A DNA stretch of 64,000 bases from Thermococcus guaymasensis DSM 11113 (lineage in GTDB: Archaea; Methanobacteriota_B; Thermococci; Thermococcales; Thermococcaceae): NCBI RefSeq assembly GCF_000816105.1, contig NZ_CP007140.1:620001-684000 (forward strand), given 5' to 3'. Positions 1-7,196 of the stretch are shown one piece after another. The notes beneath the pieces were generated by a model. That model worked only from the letters and a program-made list of their open reading frames with translations. It ran no database searches and was not told the origin of the DNA. The position numbers and the translations under genes are program-made. The stretch's first letter is position 1; every line of letters starts with the position of its first letter.

Positions 1-1
1 A

Positions 2-325
2 CTCGGTGACCAGCTCCTCGACGTTCTCCGCTTCTTCAAGCGGGGCGAGTTCCTCGTCGTTGCAACGCCCTCGAAGCTATCCCTCAACGTCGTGGAGAAG
101 CTCGTCCAGCTCCTGCTTGAGGAGAAGCACAAAGTCCTCGGCGTCGTTGAGAATATGAAACTAGATGAAGAAGAGGACGTGAAGAAACTGGCCGAGCGCT
201 ACGGCGCGCCCTACCTCATCGGCATACCTTTCTATCCTGGCCTCGACGCGAAGATTGGCAACGTGGACGAGCTCATGAAGACAGAGTTCGCCGAAAAGAC
301 CAGGGAGCTTGCTGAGAAGCTGTGA
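2..325 (+). CDS. hypB: HypB-type Mrp/MinD-family ATPase, C-terminal part (5' truncated)
   Basis: The reading frame is open from the window edge, so the N-terminus with the P-loop is missing; about 107 residues remain. The visible part has the VVENM motif of Mrp/NBP35 ATPases followed by a predicted helix and an IPFYPGLDAKIGN stretch matching the region after that motif. In Thermococcus kodakarensis the atypical HypB that works with HypA in nickel insertion is of this Mrp/MinD type and lies just upstream of hycI. hycI is found here at 1129, which supports the assignment by context. A general Mrp-type Fe-S carrier is the main alternative because the N-terminal region cannot be inspected. Confidence 0.72.
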   Translation, partial: LGDQLLDVLRFFKRGEFLVVATPSKLSLNVVEKLVQLLLEEKHKVLGVVENMKLDEEEDVKKLAERYGAPYLIGIPFYPGLDAKIGNVDELMKTEFAEKTRELAEKL

Positions 326-360
326 GTTTTCTTTTCCATTCATTTCAGGGAGGCGAAATC

Positions 361-370
361 CCTAAATATT
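361..370 (+). promoter_or_regulatory. TATA-like element upstream of the UPF0175 gene
   Basis: An A/T-rich CCTAAATATT stretch lies about 30 bp before the ATG at 400, followed by an AGGTGAG ribosome-binding site at 390-396. This suggests the antitoxin-toxin pair has its own promoter rather than relying only on read-through from hypB. Confidence 0.45.
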
Positions 371-399
371 TCTCCAAAGACTACACTTCAGGTGAGAAC

Positions 400-642
400 A
401 TGGAGGGTGTAACCTCTACCACGCTTCGCGAGTTCCTCGGCCCGAAACCTGAGCGGGAGCTTCTTCTGCTCGCGGCCATAGAACTATACCGCGAGGGTAG
501 GCTAAGCCTCGGGAAGGCCGCGGAATTCGCGGGCCTGAACCTAAGGGAATTCCTCTACGAGCTGAGAAAGAGGGACGTCCCAATAAACTACACGATGAAA
601 GAGGCAGAGGCAGATATAAAGACCATAGAGGGTCTGGAATGA
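400..642 (+). CDS. UPF0175 family antitoxin-like protein
   Basis: This 80-residue protein has the UPF0175 layout: a helical N-terminal half (REFLGPKPERELLLLAAIEL), then a short HTH-like segment (LSLGKAAEFAGLNLREFLYEL) and a KRDVPINY C-terminal stretch. The ATG at 400 was chosen over an upstream in-frame start because of the AGGTGAG site just before it. The stop overlaps the next gene's ATG (ATGA at 639-642), so the two are translationally coupled. UPF0175 proteins are usual partners of DUF3368 PIN-like toxins, so an antitoxin role is inferred. It sits between hypB and hycI, splitting the maturation genes. Confidence 0.82.
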   Translation: MEGVTSTTLREFLGPKPERELLLLAAIELYREGRLSLGKAAEFAGLNLREFLYELRKRDVPINYTMKEAEADIKTIEGLE

Positions 643-1097
643 AGGTGGTATCGAACACGAGTCCCCTGATAGGGTTGTCCAACATCGGAAAGCTCGGGAT
701 TCTCCACGAAGTTTTTGGAAAGGTCTTCATTACACCGGCAGTGCGCAGAGAGTTCGGGGAGGAGCTTCCGAAGTGGATAGAAGTCACGCCTCCGGAGAAC
801 CGACCCCTTGTCAGCGCCCTCTCGAAGCTTCTCGGAGCCGGTGAATCCGAGGCAATAGCCCTCGCAATTGACCTCGGGGCGGACTTTTTGATACTCGATG
901 ACCTTAAGGCTCGAAAAATCGCGAGGGAACTCGGAATCAACGTAATTGGAACGGCGGGCGTTCTACTGCTCGCAAAGAAGCGGGGTATTGTTGATGAAAT
1001 AAAGCCACTTCTCACACTGCTTGTTGAGAAAGGGTTTAGAATCTCCGATGATGTCATACGGGTAATCCTCAAGGCGGCAGGAGAACTCAATGAGTGA
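639..1097 (+). CDS. DUF3368 PIN-like putative toxin nuclease
   Basis: This 152-residue protein begins with the SNTSPLI motif of the DUF3368 branch of PIN-like domains. It carries further acidic residues typical of the metal site in GAGESEAIAL (about residues 67-76) and ILDDLKARK (about 86-94). By family it is expected to be an RNase toxin neutralised by the coupled UPF0175 protein upstream. The 4-nt overlap with that gene and the following hycI start 31 nt downstream suggest co-transcription with hycI. Activity is inferred only from the family. Confidence 0.82.
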   Translation: MKVVSNTSPLIGLSNIGKLGILHEVFGKVFITPAVRREFGEELPKWIEVTPPENRPLVSALSKLLGAGESEAIALAIDLGADFLILDDLKARKIARELGINVIGTAGVLLLAKKRGIVDEIKPLLTLLVEKGFRISDDVIRVILKAAGELNE

Positions 1098-1128
1098 TAG
1101 CCAATCAAACTGTCAATGGGGTGAAAAC

Positions 1129-1611
1129 ATGAACCTCGAAGAACTCTTCCAAAACGCGAAGAGGGTCGTAATCTGCGGAATCGGGAACGACATAAGGGGA
1201 GATGACGCCTTTGGAGTTCTAGTAGCGGAGAAACTGAAGAAGTTGCTCAACAATCCAAACGTCCTCGTGCTGAACTGCGGGGAGGTTCCGGAGAACTACA
1301 CTGGGAAAATAGCGCGCTTTAATCCCGACTTGGTAGTTTTTGTAGATGCGGTGGACTTTGGTGGTGAGGTCGGTGAGTACATCATAGCCGACCCGGAGGG
1401 AACGCTCGGCGAAGCGGTCTCCACCCACGGCCTCCCTCTGAAGTTCGTCACCCAGTTCATGAAGACGATGATTAAGGCGGAGTTCGTTCTCATAGGCTGT
1501 CAGCCGGGCTCGACCGGCCTGTTTCAGGAGCCGAGCGAGCTGATAAAGAAGCGCGCGGAGAGGTTAGCGGAACTGCTGGCGGGGATTCTGGGAAAGGAAG
1601 GGGCAGGTTAA
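1129..1611 (+). CDS. hycI: HycI-type hydrogenase maturation endopeptidase
   Basis: This 160-residue protein starts with RVVICGIGNDIRGDDAFG, the N-terminal motif of [NiFe] hydrogenase maturation proteases, with conserved acidic residues (IRGDD, FVDAVDF) and a late STHGLPL segment holding the conserved histidine. The enzyme clips the C-terminal tail of the hydrogenase large subunit after nickel insertion. The ATG at 1129 follows a GGGGTGAAA site and was preferred over an in-frame start at 1090. Its likely substrate is the large subunit at 14754-12955, which keeps a tail of about 30 residues after its last nickel-ligand cysteine motif. Confidence 0.92.
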   Translation: MNLEELFQNAKRVVICGIGNDIRGDDAFGVLVAEKLKKLLNNPNVLVLNCGEVPENYTGKIARFNPDLVVFVDAVDFGGEVGEYIIADPEGTLGEAVSTHGLPLKFVTQFMKTMIKAEFVLIGCQPGSTGLFQEPSELIKKRAERLAELLAGILGKEGAG

Positions 1612-1674
1612 CGATTGTCGGGTTGCCAATTTTCGAGTAGCAGGAAACATTAAAGTTATTTTACTCTCTCCGCT

Positions 1675-2092
1675 TTACATTTTTCTTTTGAGAGCCTCGC
1701 CCTTTAGGGCGGGGATGCAGTAAACAACCCAACGGGCATTAAACAGTCGAAACCCTTTAAACTCTTGCAATGTAATAGGGCCTCGAAGAGGCCACCGTAA
1801 GGTAACTCAATGAGATGAGGGGTTTCACGTTACCCTCCAGTGTTGGAGGGTTGACGCTGTTAAGCGTCCTTTCAAAAAACCGCCCCTGAGTGGTTGGAAA
1901 CTCTGAACGGTGGCCTTTGAGCAATAACCCCAATCCGCTCTGCGGTAGGGGTAACGGGCCCAAGACCGGGCCTGCGGGCTGAACCGAAAGTGGCAACACG
2001 AGTAGGTTATGAGCCCGCAAACCTTCCCGCCAGTGGCGAGGGGTTAACTCGTTGTAACCCTCAGCTAAGGCGGGGAAGAGGTCAGCTCTTCC
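1675..2092 (+). mobile_element. Noncoding IS200/IS605-like element (PATE/omega-RNA-like), no transposase
   Basis: A stretch of about 470 nt without a credible gene starts directly after TTAC (1675-1678), the kind of tetranucleotide targeted by many IS200/IS605 elements. The left end is a T-rich run and a stem-loop (1695-1702 with 1707-1714, TTTA loop), nearly identical to 60541-60582. Inside are further stem-loops, for example 1834-1853. The right end folds as 2023-2031 with 2069-2078 enclosing a hairpin at 2039-2061, then a perfect 7-bp inverted repeat (2074-2080/2086-2092). No TnpA or TnpB reading frame is visible. I infer a non-autonomous or decayed transposon end pair; the exact right boundary is unknown. 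Confidence 0.55.
1695..1714 (+). repeat. Left-end stem-loop of the dispersed repeat (copy 1)
   Basis: The stem is 8 bp with one G-T wobble and a TTTA loop. Upstream bases 1679-1694 match the second copy at 60541-60582 with a single difference, so the conserved unit covers about 38 bp including the flanking T-rich run. Confidence 0.75.
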
Positions 2093-2303
2093 GCAGTTCT
2101 CCTTTTATCTTCAGGTACTCTTCCTTACTCAGAGGAAAACTCTTGGCCGAGGTTAGAAAAGAGTTCACCAACCTTACCTGCTGCCTGAAGACCTCATTGG
2201 GATTCTCCTTTAACCTCTTCACGTAAAGCCGGATGAAGGCAAACCTCTCCTCCAAATCCCGCTTAGAATGGAACCTCGGTACCGAGTCGTTTTGCATACT
2301 CAT
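2082..2303 (-). CDS. Small conserved-looking protein, possible 3' half of a frameshifted gene
   Basis: This 73-residue charged, helical protein (RDLEERFAFIRLYVKRLKENPNE in its middle) has codon use like its neighbours. It overlaps the 39-residue frame at 2263-2382 on the same strand by 41 nt. The upstream frame ends with TTC TAA, and a +1 slip there would continue directly into KRDLEERF of this frame, giving one protein of about 98 residues. It could therefore be the downstream part of a disrupted or programmed-frameshift gene. Its 3' end abuts the right end of the noncoding element at 1675-2092. I do not recognise the family. Confidence 0.5.
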   Translation of the reverse strand: MSMQNDSVPRFHSKRDLEERFAFIRLYVKRLKENPNEVFRQQVRLVNSFLTSAKSFPLSKEEYLKIKGELRKS

Positions 2304-2382
2304 TTAGGATCCTCCTGTCGATTTCTTCCTTGAACAGCTCGTAGAGGAAAAAGGCATCTTCCATGCTAATTGTTTCCCCCAT
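2263..2382 (-). CDS. 39-residue small ORF, possible 5' half of a frameshifted gene
   Basis: The frame encodes MGETISMEDAFFLYELFKEE followed by a basic, helical stretch and ends TEVPF-stop. It starts 21 nt after the mobA stop on the same strand. No strong ribosome-binding site is seen; an internal ATG at 2364 is an alternative start. Its amphipathic character and its junction with the next frame (see 2082-2303) suggest one ancestral gene of roughly 100 residues. Function is unknown. Confidence 0.42.
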   Translation of the reverse strand: MGETISMEDAFFLYELFKEEIDRRILNEYAKRLGTEVPF

Positions 2383-2403
2383 TGAACTTTGACAGGAGAG
2401 TAT

Positions 2404-2979
2404 TTAGCCCTTTTGTAGCCTCCTCAGATCCTCCCTCGTGTTCACGTTGAAGAAGCTCTCGCGCCATTCCTCTGGAAGCGACTCAATAGGAATGTAGCAG
2501 ACGTCTGTCTCGCGGATTGCCCGATTCAAAGCGTAGTTTCCATCCTTTATTCTCTCCTCAAGAACCTCCCGGAAAGCCCGGGAATAGGCCGCGTGGAGGG
2601 GTTCAAGGTAGCCATTTTCCCACCTCGGCACGCAGGCGATTTTTCCGCTCTTTTTGAAGTTAGAGACAATGAAATCAACGAACTCGGGAACGATGAGGGG
2701 CATGTCGCCGGCAACGACGAAGGCATCGCCGAGGCTCAAGGCCGTGTAAACTCCTCCCATTGGGCCGATGAGAAGTTCATCCACAACAACACGGTAGCCC
2801 AGCTTCCTTAGCCTTTCCGCGTTGTCCTTTGACGCGATTAAAACTATCTCGTCTATCGTCTTAGCCATTTCAAGATTTTCGATGGTGTAAAGAACCAAAG
2901 GCTTGCCGTTGATTTTGTAGAGTAGCTTATCGTCGCCGAAGCGTCTGCCCCTTCCACCCGCAAGGACTGCCCCGATCAT
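2404..2979 (-). CDS. mobA: MobA-like molybdenum cofactor guanylyltransferase
   Basis: This 191-residue protein opens with [17 protein letters not shown], the nucleotide-binding signature of MobA-type transferases. It continues with [10 protein letters not shown] and [10 protein letters not shown], the GDMP motif that binds GTP and magnesium. MobA attaches GMP to molybdopterin to form the dinucleotide cofactor used by formate dehydrogenases. Its start overlaps the stop of the antiporter gene upstream by 4 nt, making it the last gene of the Mrp-type operon. It would then be expressed with the complex whose catalytic subunit (fdhA) needs the cofactor. Distantly related sugar nucleotidyltransferases are less likely given the motifs. 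Confidence 0.88.
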   Translation of the reverse strand: MIGAVLAGGRGRRFGDDKLLYKINGKPLVLYTIENLEMAKTIDEIVLIASKDNAERLRKLGYRVVVDELLIGPMGGVYTALSLGDAFVVAGDMPLIVPEFVDFIVSNFKKSGKIACVPRWENGYLEPLHAAYSRAFREVLEERIKDGNYALNRAIRETDVCYIPIESLPEEWRESFFNVNTREDLRRLQKG

Positions 2980-4553
2980 CCGAACACCACCTTTGAGTAG
3001 TTAAGCACCGCGTCAATGTAGCCCTGGTAGTTCATCGCCTGAACTGCGGCGGGGTTGAAGAACTTGTCTATTATCACCGGGGCCAGAACGCCGAGGACGA
3101 CAACAAGAATTCCGAGGACTAAGTTCACAGCCACGAAGAGAGGAACATCATGTCTCTCTGACTCCCCTCCTTCGTGGCCATCGTGCTCATGGTGGTGACC
3201 CTCTACGGGCTTTCCGCGCCACAGGGTCACGAAGAGCTGGAAGTAAGCCCACGCGGCTATAGCGCTCGTTATTACCACCACCGAAGCAGCCAGTGGGCTC
3301 ACCTGGAGGAGGGCGTTGAAGATGAGCATCTTGCTGAAGAAGACGTTGAGGGGTGGAACACCGACGAGGCTGAGCGTTGCTAGGGCGAAGAGCGCCGTTG
3401 TGAGCGGCATCTCCCTGCCGATTCCGGCGAGTTCATCTATCTTTCTCGTCCCCGCGTGGTGTATGAAGGCCCCCACTGTGAGGAAGAGCATGCCCTTGGC
3501 TATGGCGTGGTTGACGGTGTGGTAGAGGAAAGCGGTCAGTGGCAGCTGGGTTCCCACTCCGAGCGCCATTACGAGGTACCCCATGTGGAGTATCGTTGAG
3601 TAGGCCACCAGCCTCTTCACGTCCTTCTGAACCACCATCATTATTGAGGATAGCAGGGCTGAGGCGGCTCCGATGGTCAGAAGCACGATTGAAAGCGTTT
3701 TCCAGAACGGGAGGCCATAGAAAACCGTGTAGAGATAGCGCGCGAGCAGGTAAACCCCACCGCTGACGACGAGTCCGCTCAGTAAAGCCGAGACGGGAGA
3801 TGGAGCCGCCGAGTGGGCGTAGGGAAGCCAGTAGTGGCCGGGGAAGATGGCGCTCTTGATCATCACCATTGCAAGGGTTAAGGCGAAGAAAATCCCCAGC
3901 GCAAGCGTCGGGTCGCCGAAGAGCTTGGTAGTTACAGGGAAGGAAATCCCGTGGAACTTGGCGCTTAAGTCGGCCATGTTGAGGGTCCCGAAGGAGGCGT
4001 AGATGAAGCCGAGGGCAAGGAAGTAGAGAGTAGTGGCCGTTGCACCGCTGATTCCGTACTTAAAGGCCCCCTCAACGGCCTCGCTCCTGCTCCTGTAAAA
4101 GCCCACGAGGGCGTAGGCGCTCGCCCCCGTGACCTCGAGCATGACGAAGGTGTTGAAGGCATCCCCCGTCATGAACAGGCCGATGAGTCCTGCTTCAAGG
4201 CCGAGGAGGGAAGTATAGAAGAACTCAATGCCGTGATCGTGCGAAAGATACTCGACGGCGTAAATTCCCGCCATGAGGAAAAGGAAGGCCGTTAAAAGAA
4301 CCAAGATTGCCCCCATTAAATCCACTTCGAGGACTATGCCGATGGGCGCTATCCAGTTGCCGAAGGCATATACCAAGGGCTCATTTGAGGAGTAGACCTC
4401 ATTGAACAGCCACAGGGCAGATATGAACGTCGCCAACAGGCCCACCAATGAATAGGCTATCACAACGCCCCTTCTCCTGCCCGTTATGAAGGCCGTGAAC
4501 GGCAGGAAGAAGGCGAAGCCGAGCGGTATGACTGGAACGAGTCCTACCTCCAT
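2976..4553 (-). CDS. mrpD: MrpD-like antiporter subunit (NuoM/N family)
   Basis: This 525-residue, highly hydrophobic protein has about 14 predicted membrane spans. It keeps the key charged residues of antiporter-like subunits: a glutamate in [13 protein letters not shown] (TM5) and a lysine in [14 protein letters not shown] (TM7), and [17 protein letters not shown] follows. Near the C-terminus is a His-rich loop, [19 protein letters not shown], encoded around 3145-3210, which is unusual and might bind metal. It is the last membrane subunit of the Mrp module and overlaps mobA by 4 nt. By family it conducts protons or sodium ions across the membrane. Confidence 0.9.
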   Translation of the reverse strand: MEVGLVPVIPLGFAFFLPFTAFITGRRRGVVIAYSLVGLLATFISALWLFNEVYSSNEPLVYAFGNWIAPIGIVLEVDLMGAILVLLTAFLFLMAGIYAVEYLSHDHGIEFFYTSLLGLEAGLIGLFMTGDAFNTFVMLEVTGASAYALVGFYRSRSEAVEGAFKYGISGATATTLYFLALGFIYASFGTLNMADLSAKFHGISFPVTTKLFGDPTLALGIFFALTLAMVMIKSAIFPGHYWLPYAHSAAPSPVSALLSGLVVSGGVYLLARYLYTVFYGLPFWKTLSIVLLTIGAASALLSSIMMVVQKDVKRLVAYSTILHMGYLVMALGVGTQLPLTAFLYHTVNHAIAKGMLFLTVGAFIHHAGTRKIDELAGIGREMPLTTALFALATLSLVGVPPLNVFFSKMLIFNALLQVSPLAASVVVITSAIAAWAYFQLFVTLWRGKPVEGHHHEHDGHEGGESERHDVPLFVAVNLVLGILVVVLGVLAPVIIDKFFNPAAVQAMNYQGYIDAVLNYSKVVFG

Positions 4554-4562
4554 GCTATCACC

Positions 4563-5063
4563 TCAGTCAAAGATTTTCTTCGCGTAGTCCTCGAAGTAAG
4601 CAACCACGTTTTCTTTCACTTCCTTCTCGTCGAGCGTGGAAACGTCAATCCAGTGGACGTAGAGCCACTTACCGTCGTCGCTTATGTCAACGACAACCGT
4701 TCCAGGCGTGTTGGTTATCGAGTTGGCAACGAGGACCTTTCCATAGTCGTTTTCCACTTCAAGAGGGATCCTCACGATGCCTGGGTTGGCCTTGAGGGTG
4801 AAGACCCTCTTCGCGACATCAATGTGCGTCTTGGTCTCCTCGATGAAGAAGTAGCGGAGGAAGTATACGATTGCGTAGAGCCACCTCTTCGGCGAGAAGA
4901 ACTTGAGGTCGTTCTTCACGAGCCAGTGGCCCACTATTACGGAAACTATAAACGCAACTATACTGCCTGTTATCAGGTCGTACTCCGTCGCCGAGCCAGT
5001 GTAGAACAGATAGGTGGCGAGGACTATGAAGAAGGTCGCTGGAGAAAACCTCCTCACGTTCAT
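4563..5063 (-). CDS. mrpE: MrpE-like antiporter subunit
   Basis: This 166-residue protein has two or three N-terminal membrane spans (residues about 8-45) followed by a basic segment and a soluble domain containing TKTHIDVAKRVFTLKANPGI and the ANSITNTPGTVVVDIS motif typical of MrpE/MnhE. It overlaps the MrpC-like gene by 4 nt. It is separated by 9 nt from the MrpD-like gene, which has its own GAGGTGAT site. It is a small structural subunit of the Mrp-type sodium/proton antiporter. Confidence 0.92.
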   Translation of the reverse strand: MNVRRFSPATFFIVLATYLFYTGSATEYDLITGSIVAFIVSVIVGHWLVKNDLKFFSPKRWLYAIVYFLRYFFIEETKTHIDVAKRVFTLKANPGIVRIPLEVENDYGKVLVANSITNTPGTVVVDISDDGKWLYVHWIDVSTLDEKEVKENVVAYFEDYAKKIFD

Positions 5064-5446
5064 TCGTTCTCACCCCCCATTATCTCGGCTATGTCCCTCG
5101 CGTCAACCGTCCCGTGAAGGCGGTAGAACTGTATGGCGTAGGTTGTAAGCAGTATGTTCATTGCCATTCCAATGACTATTGCCGTCAGAACCAGAGCCTG
5201 GGGGACGGGATCAACTGCCCTGCTCAGGAACTCTTCAAAGCTCAAGTGCTCCTCGTAGATAGGGGGAAACACTGGAAAGACGAGGCGGTAGCCGATCAGG
5301 ATGAAGAGCATGTTCACCGCGTCGCCCAGGACGTTGAGCATTATGATCTTCTTGATTAAGTTGGAGCGCGTAACCACGCCGTATATCCCAAGGAACACCA
5401 TGCCGAAGAGCGTCAGGGTAATGTACGCAAGGAGAAAGTCAATCAT
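5060..5446 (-). CDS. mrpC: MrpC-like subunit (NuoK family)
   Basis: This 128-residue protein has three predicted membrane spans and the PVPQALVLTAIVIGMA motif that marks MrpC/NuoK homologues. The ATG at 5446 gives MIDFLLAYITLT and overlaps the upstream mrpB-like stop by 8 nt; a longer in-frame extension upstream lies inside the preceding gene and was rejected. A loop between helices 2 and 3 (YEEHLSFEEFLSRAVDPV) is somewhat longer than usual. It forms part of the ion-translocating core with MrpD and MrpA-like subunits. Confidence 0.9.
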   Translation of the reverse strand: MIDFLLAYITLTLFGMVFLGIYGVVTRSNLIKKIIMLNVLGDAVNMLFILIGYRLVFPVFPPIYEEHLSFEEFLSRAVDPVPQALVLTAIVIGMAMNILLTTYAIQFYRLHGTVDARDIAEIMGGENE

Positions 5447-6206
5447 CCACCTCCCCCCTGAGGACTGTTTTGAATATCCACTCCGAAACGCCGAGCACGA
5501 GGAACACCGTGAGAAAGCCAAAGGTCACCGCCAAGTACTCACCGACGTCGAGGTTGAAGAGACCCATTTCCCCAGGCAGGAGGTTTATTTCGAGCACCTT
5601 ACCGCCGTAGAGGAAGACGGGGGCGAGGACGGTGGCTAGGATTAAAGCCAGGCCGAGGGCGTAAGCCGAAACCGTGTGCTTCACGGTGAGGCCCTTTCTC
5701 TCAATGGTGAACTTCGAGAAGACCGCGAAGAGGAGCAGCGAGGCAACGGCCATTGCCGAGCCTCCCTGGAACCCACCACCTGGAGTTAAATGACCGTGGA
5801 GCGCTATCGAGGCAGATATGGCCACTATCATGACAACCACTAGCTTGGTAATTGCCCTTGTTATCAAATCCATATGCCTGTGCGGTTCACTGGCCTCAAG
5901 CTCCTTTACTATCTTCTCCTGCTCGCTCGTCAGCCTCAGCACGCTGAAGGCACCCATAATCGCTAGGAAGAAAACGAATGTCTCGAAGAGCGTATCAAAG
6001 CCACGGTAGTTCCAGACTATGGCCGTAACTACTTCGGGACTGTGGCTGGTCAGGCCCTCGTGGGCGAAGGAATGGCTTAGATAAAACTCCCCGAGGGGCC
6101 TGAGCTCGGTTCCCCCCAAACCGAGGACATTCTCCACAGTCACCGCGTAGGCTATGAACAGGAAGGCAAGCAGGAATGAGACGGCAACGATAACGTCCCT
6201 CTTCAT
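5439..6206 (-). CDS. mrpB: MbhE-MrpB fusion antiporter subunit
   Basis: The 255-residue protein fuses two modules. Residues about 1-95 resemble MbhE (equivalent to the last part of MrpA): SPEVVTAIVWNYRGFDTLFET is the diagnostic stretch. Residues about 110-250 form an MrpB/MnhB domain with SIALHGHLTPGGGFQGGSAMA. In Pyrococcus Mbh these are the separate genes mbhE and mbhF. The start overlaps the DUF4040 gene by 4 nt. Its place between the DUF4040 protein and MrpC reproduces the order of an Mrp operon in which MrpA has been split. Confidence 0.9.
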   Translation of the reverse strand: MKRDVIVAVSFLLAFLFIAYAVTVENVLGLGGTELRPLGEFYLSHSFAHEGLTSHSPEVVTAIVWNYRGFDTLFETFVFFLAIMGAFSVLRLTSEQEKIVKELEASEPHRHMDLITRAITKLVVVMIVAISASIALHGHLTPGGGFQGGSAMAVASLLLFAVFSKFTIERKGLTVKHTVSAYALGLALILATVLAPVFLYGGKVLEINLLPGEMGLFNLDVGEYLAVTFGFLTVFLVLGVSEWIFKTVLRGEVDD

Positions 6207-6460
6207 TCTCCCACCTCGTAGCGCTCCGTTTTGCTTATGGCAAGGATTACAAGGGCAGTATAGGCACCGACGGCTATCGCAAGGTAAGCTAGAACGATAT
6301 CGGGGGCCGCAAGGATGTAAAAGCCGAGGGCGAAGAAGGTTGACTGTACTGAACTCAAAGCTAAGGCCTTTAGCAGGTCATGCTCCTTCATTGCCAGGTA
6401 GCTGAAGACGAAGCCGAAGGAAACGACTATCGCCAAGATTAGGAGGTGTAGCTCAATCAT
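6203..6460 (-). CDS. MbhD-like DUF4040 membrane subunit
   Basis: This 85-residue protein has three predicted helices. SSVQSTFFALGFYILAAPDIVLAYLAIAVG has the character of the MbhD/DUF4040 unit that corresponds to the middle of bacterial MrpA. It overlaps both neighbours by 4 nt. With the fused MbhE domain in the next gene it supplies the MrpA C-terminal part missing from the large subunit at 7193-9082. Confidence 0.86.
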   Translation of the reverse strand: MIELHLLILAIVVSFGFVFSYLAMKEHDLLKALALSSVQSTFFALGFYILAAPDIVLAYLAIAVGAYTALVILAISKTERYEVGE

Positions 6461-6915
6461 TTCATCAACCTCCTGAATGTGAACTTCGGCTCCTCTTCCT
6501 CACCGGGCAGTTCCTCGTGCTCGTGAACGAGCTCTGCAACGTCCTCTCTCTTCGGCAGGTCTTCCTCAAGCTGGTCGACGACCAGCGGCGGCTTCTTTCC
6601 GACCCTTCCGAAGTAAACCGCTGAAACTATTGAGTGCGTTCCGGTGGGCGCTATCAGAAGGATAAGGACACCCACGGTAAACGCTATTCCGGCCATAAAG
6701 AACCTCTGGGAGCCAAGGGGGTGGTAGACGAGCGCCACCAGTCCCGCCCCGAAGACGGGCAACACCGCACCTCCAATCGTCCCAACGGTGGCGGCGTGAG
6801 TCCTCATGTAGAAGTCGGGGAAGCGGAGCAGACCTATCGCCGCTATGAGGTCGTAAACCGCCCCGAGAAGTATGGCGATTGAGCCGATTATGAAGACGAT
6901 GTTCTCTAGGATCAT
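6457..6915 (-). CDS. mrpG: MrpG-like antiporter subunit
   Basis: The first 95 or so residues contain three membrane spans with AIGLLRFPDFYMRTHAATVG, the MrpG/MnhG signature. A charged cytosolic tail of about 50 residues (DQLEEDLPKREDVAELVHEH) follows, as in some archaeal MrpG/MbhC proteins. It overlaps the MrpF-like gene upstream and the DUF4040 gene downstream by 4 nt each, so translation is coupled throughout. It has a structural role in the sodium/proton antiporter module. Confidence 0.92.
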   Translation of the reverse strand: MILENIVFIIGSIAILLGAVYDLIAAIGLLRFPDFYMRTHAATVGTIGGAVLPVFGAGLVALVYHPLGSQRFFMAGIAFTVGVLILLIAPTGTHSIVSAVYFGRVGKKPPLVVDQLEEDLPKREDVAELVHEHEELPGEEEEPKFTFRRLMK

Positions 6916-7196
6916 ACCTCCACCTCCCCGTAGAGGACGTATTTGGTGTAGTAGATGTCCAGCATGAAGGCCCAGAGGGTGAGTATTATCGCACCGCTCG
7001 CGAGCATTATTGACTTGAAGTAAATCCCAAGCACAACCATAAAGGCTGCCATATCGAAGGAGAGACAGTCAACGGCAAGGATAATATCAGCGGTCGTCGG
7101 CCCCTTAATTGCCCGAATTCCGTAGAGGACGAAGGCAAGGGTGTAAATGACAGCGGCGAAGTACAGGACGTTAAGGAAAACGGCCTCAACGTTCAT
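6912..7196 (-). CDS. mrpF: MrpF-like antiporter subunit
   Basis: This 94-residue protein has three predicted helices and the IRAIKGPTTADIILAVDCLS motif, matching the RxxxGPtxxDRilaldxl pattern of MrpF/MnhF. It overlaps both neighbouring genes by 4 nt. In the Mrp complex the F and G subunits pack beside MrpA/MrpE; the motif is well conserved here. Confidence 0.93.
   Translation of the reverse strand: MNVEAVFLNVLYFAAVIYTLAFVLYGIRAIKGPTTADIILAVDCLSFDMAAFMVVLGIYFKSIMLASGAIILTLWAFMLDIYYTKYVLYGEVEV

Noticed and set aside
416-1108. Minus-strand reading frame of 230 codons opposite the UPF0175/DUF3368 pair
   Set aside because: Serine/proline/arginine-rich shadow of two coupled plus-strand genes with clear family motifs.
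1757-2226. Reading frames on both strands within and beside the element at 1675-2092
   Set aside because: They have no family resemblance, run through strong stem-loops and lack ribosome-binding sites; a structured noncoding element explains the stretch better.
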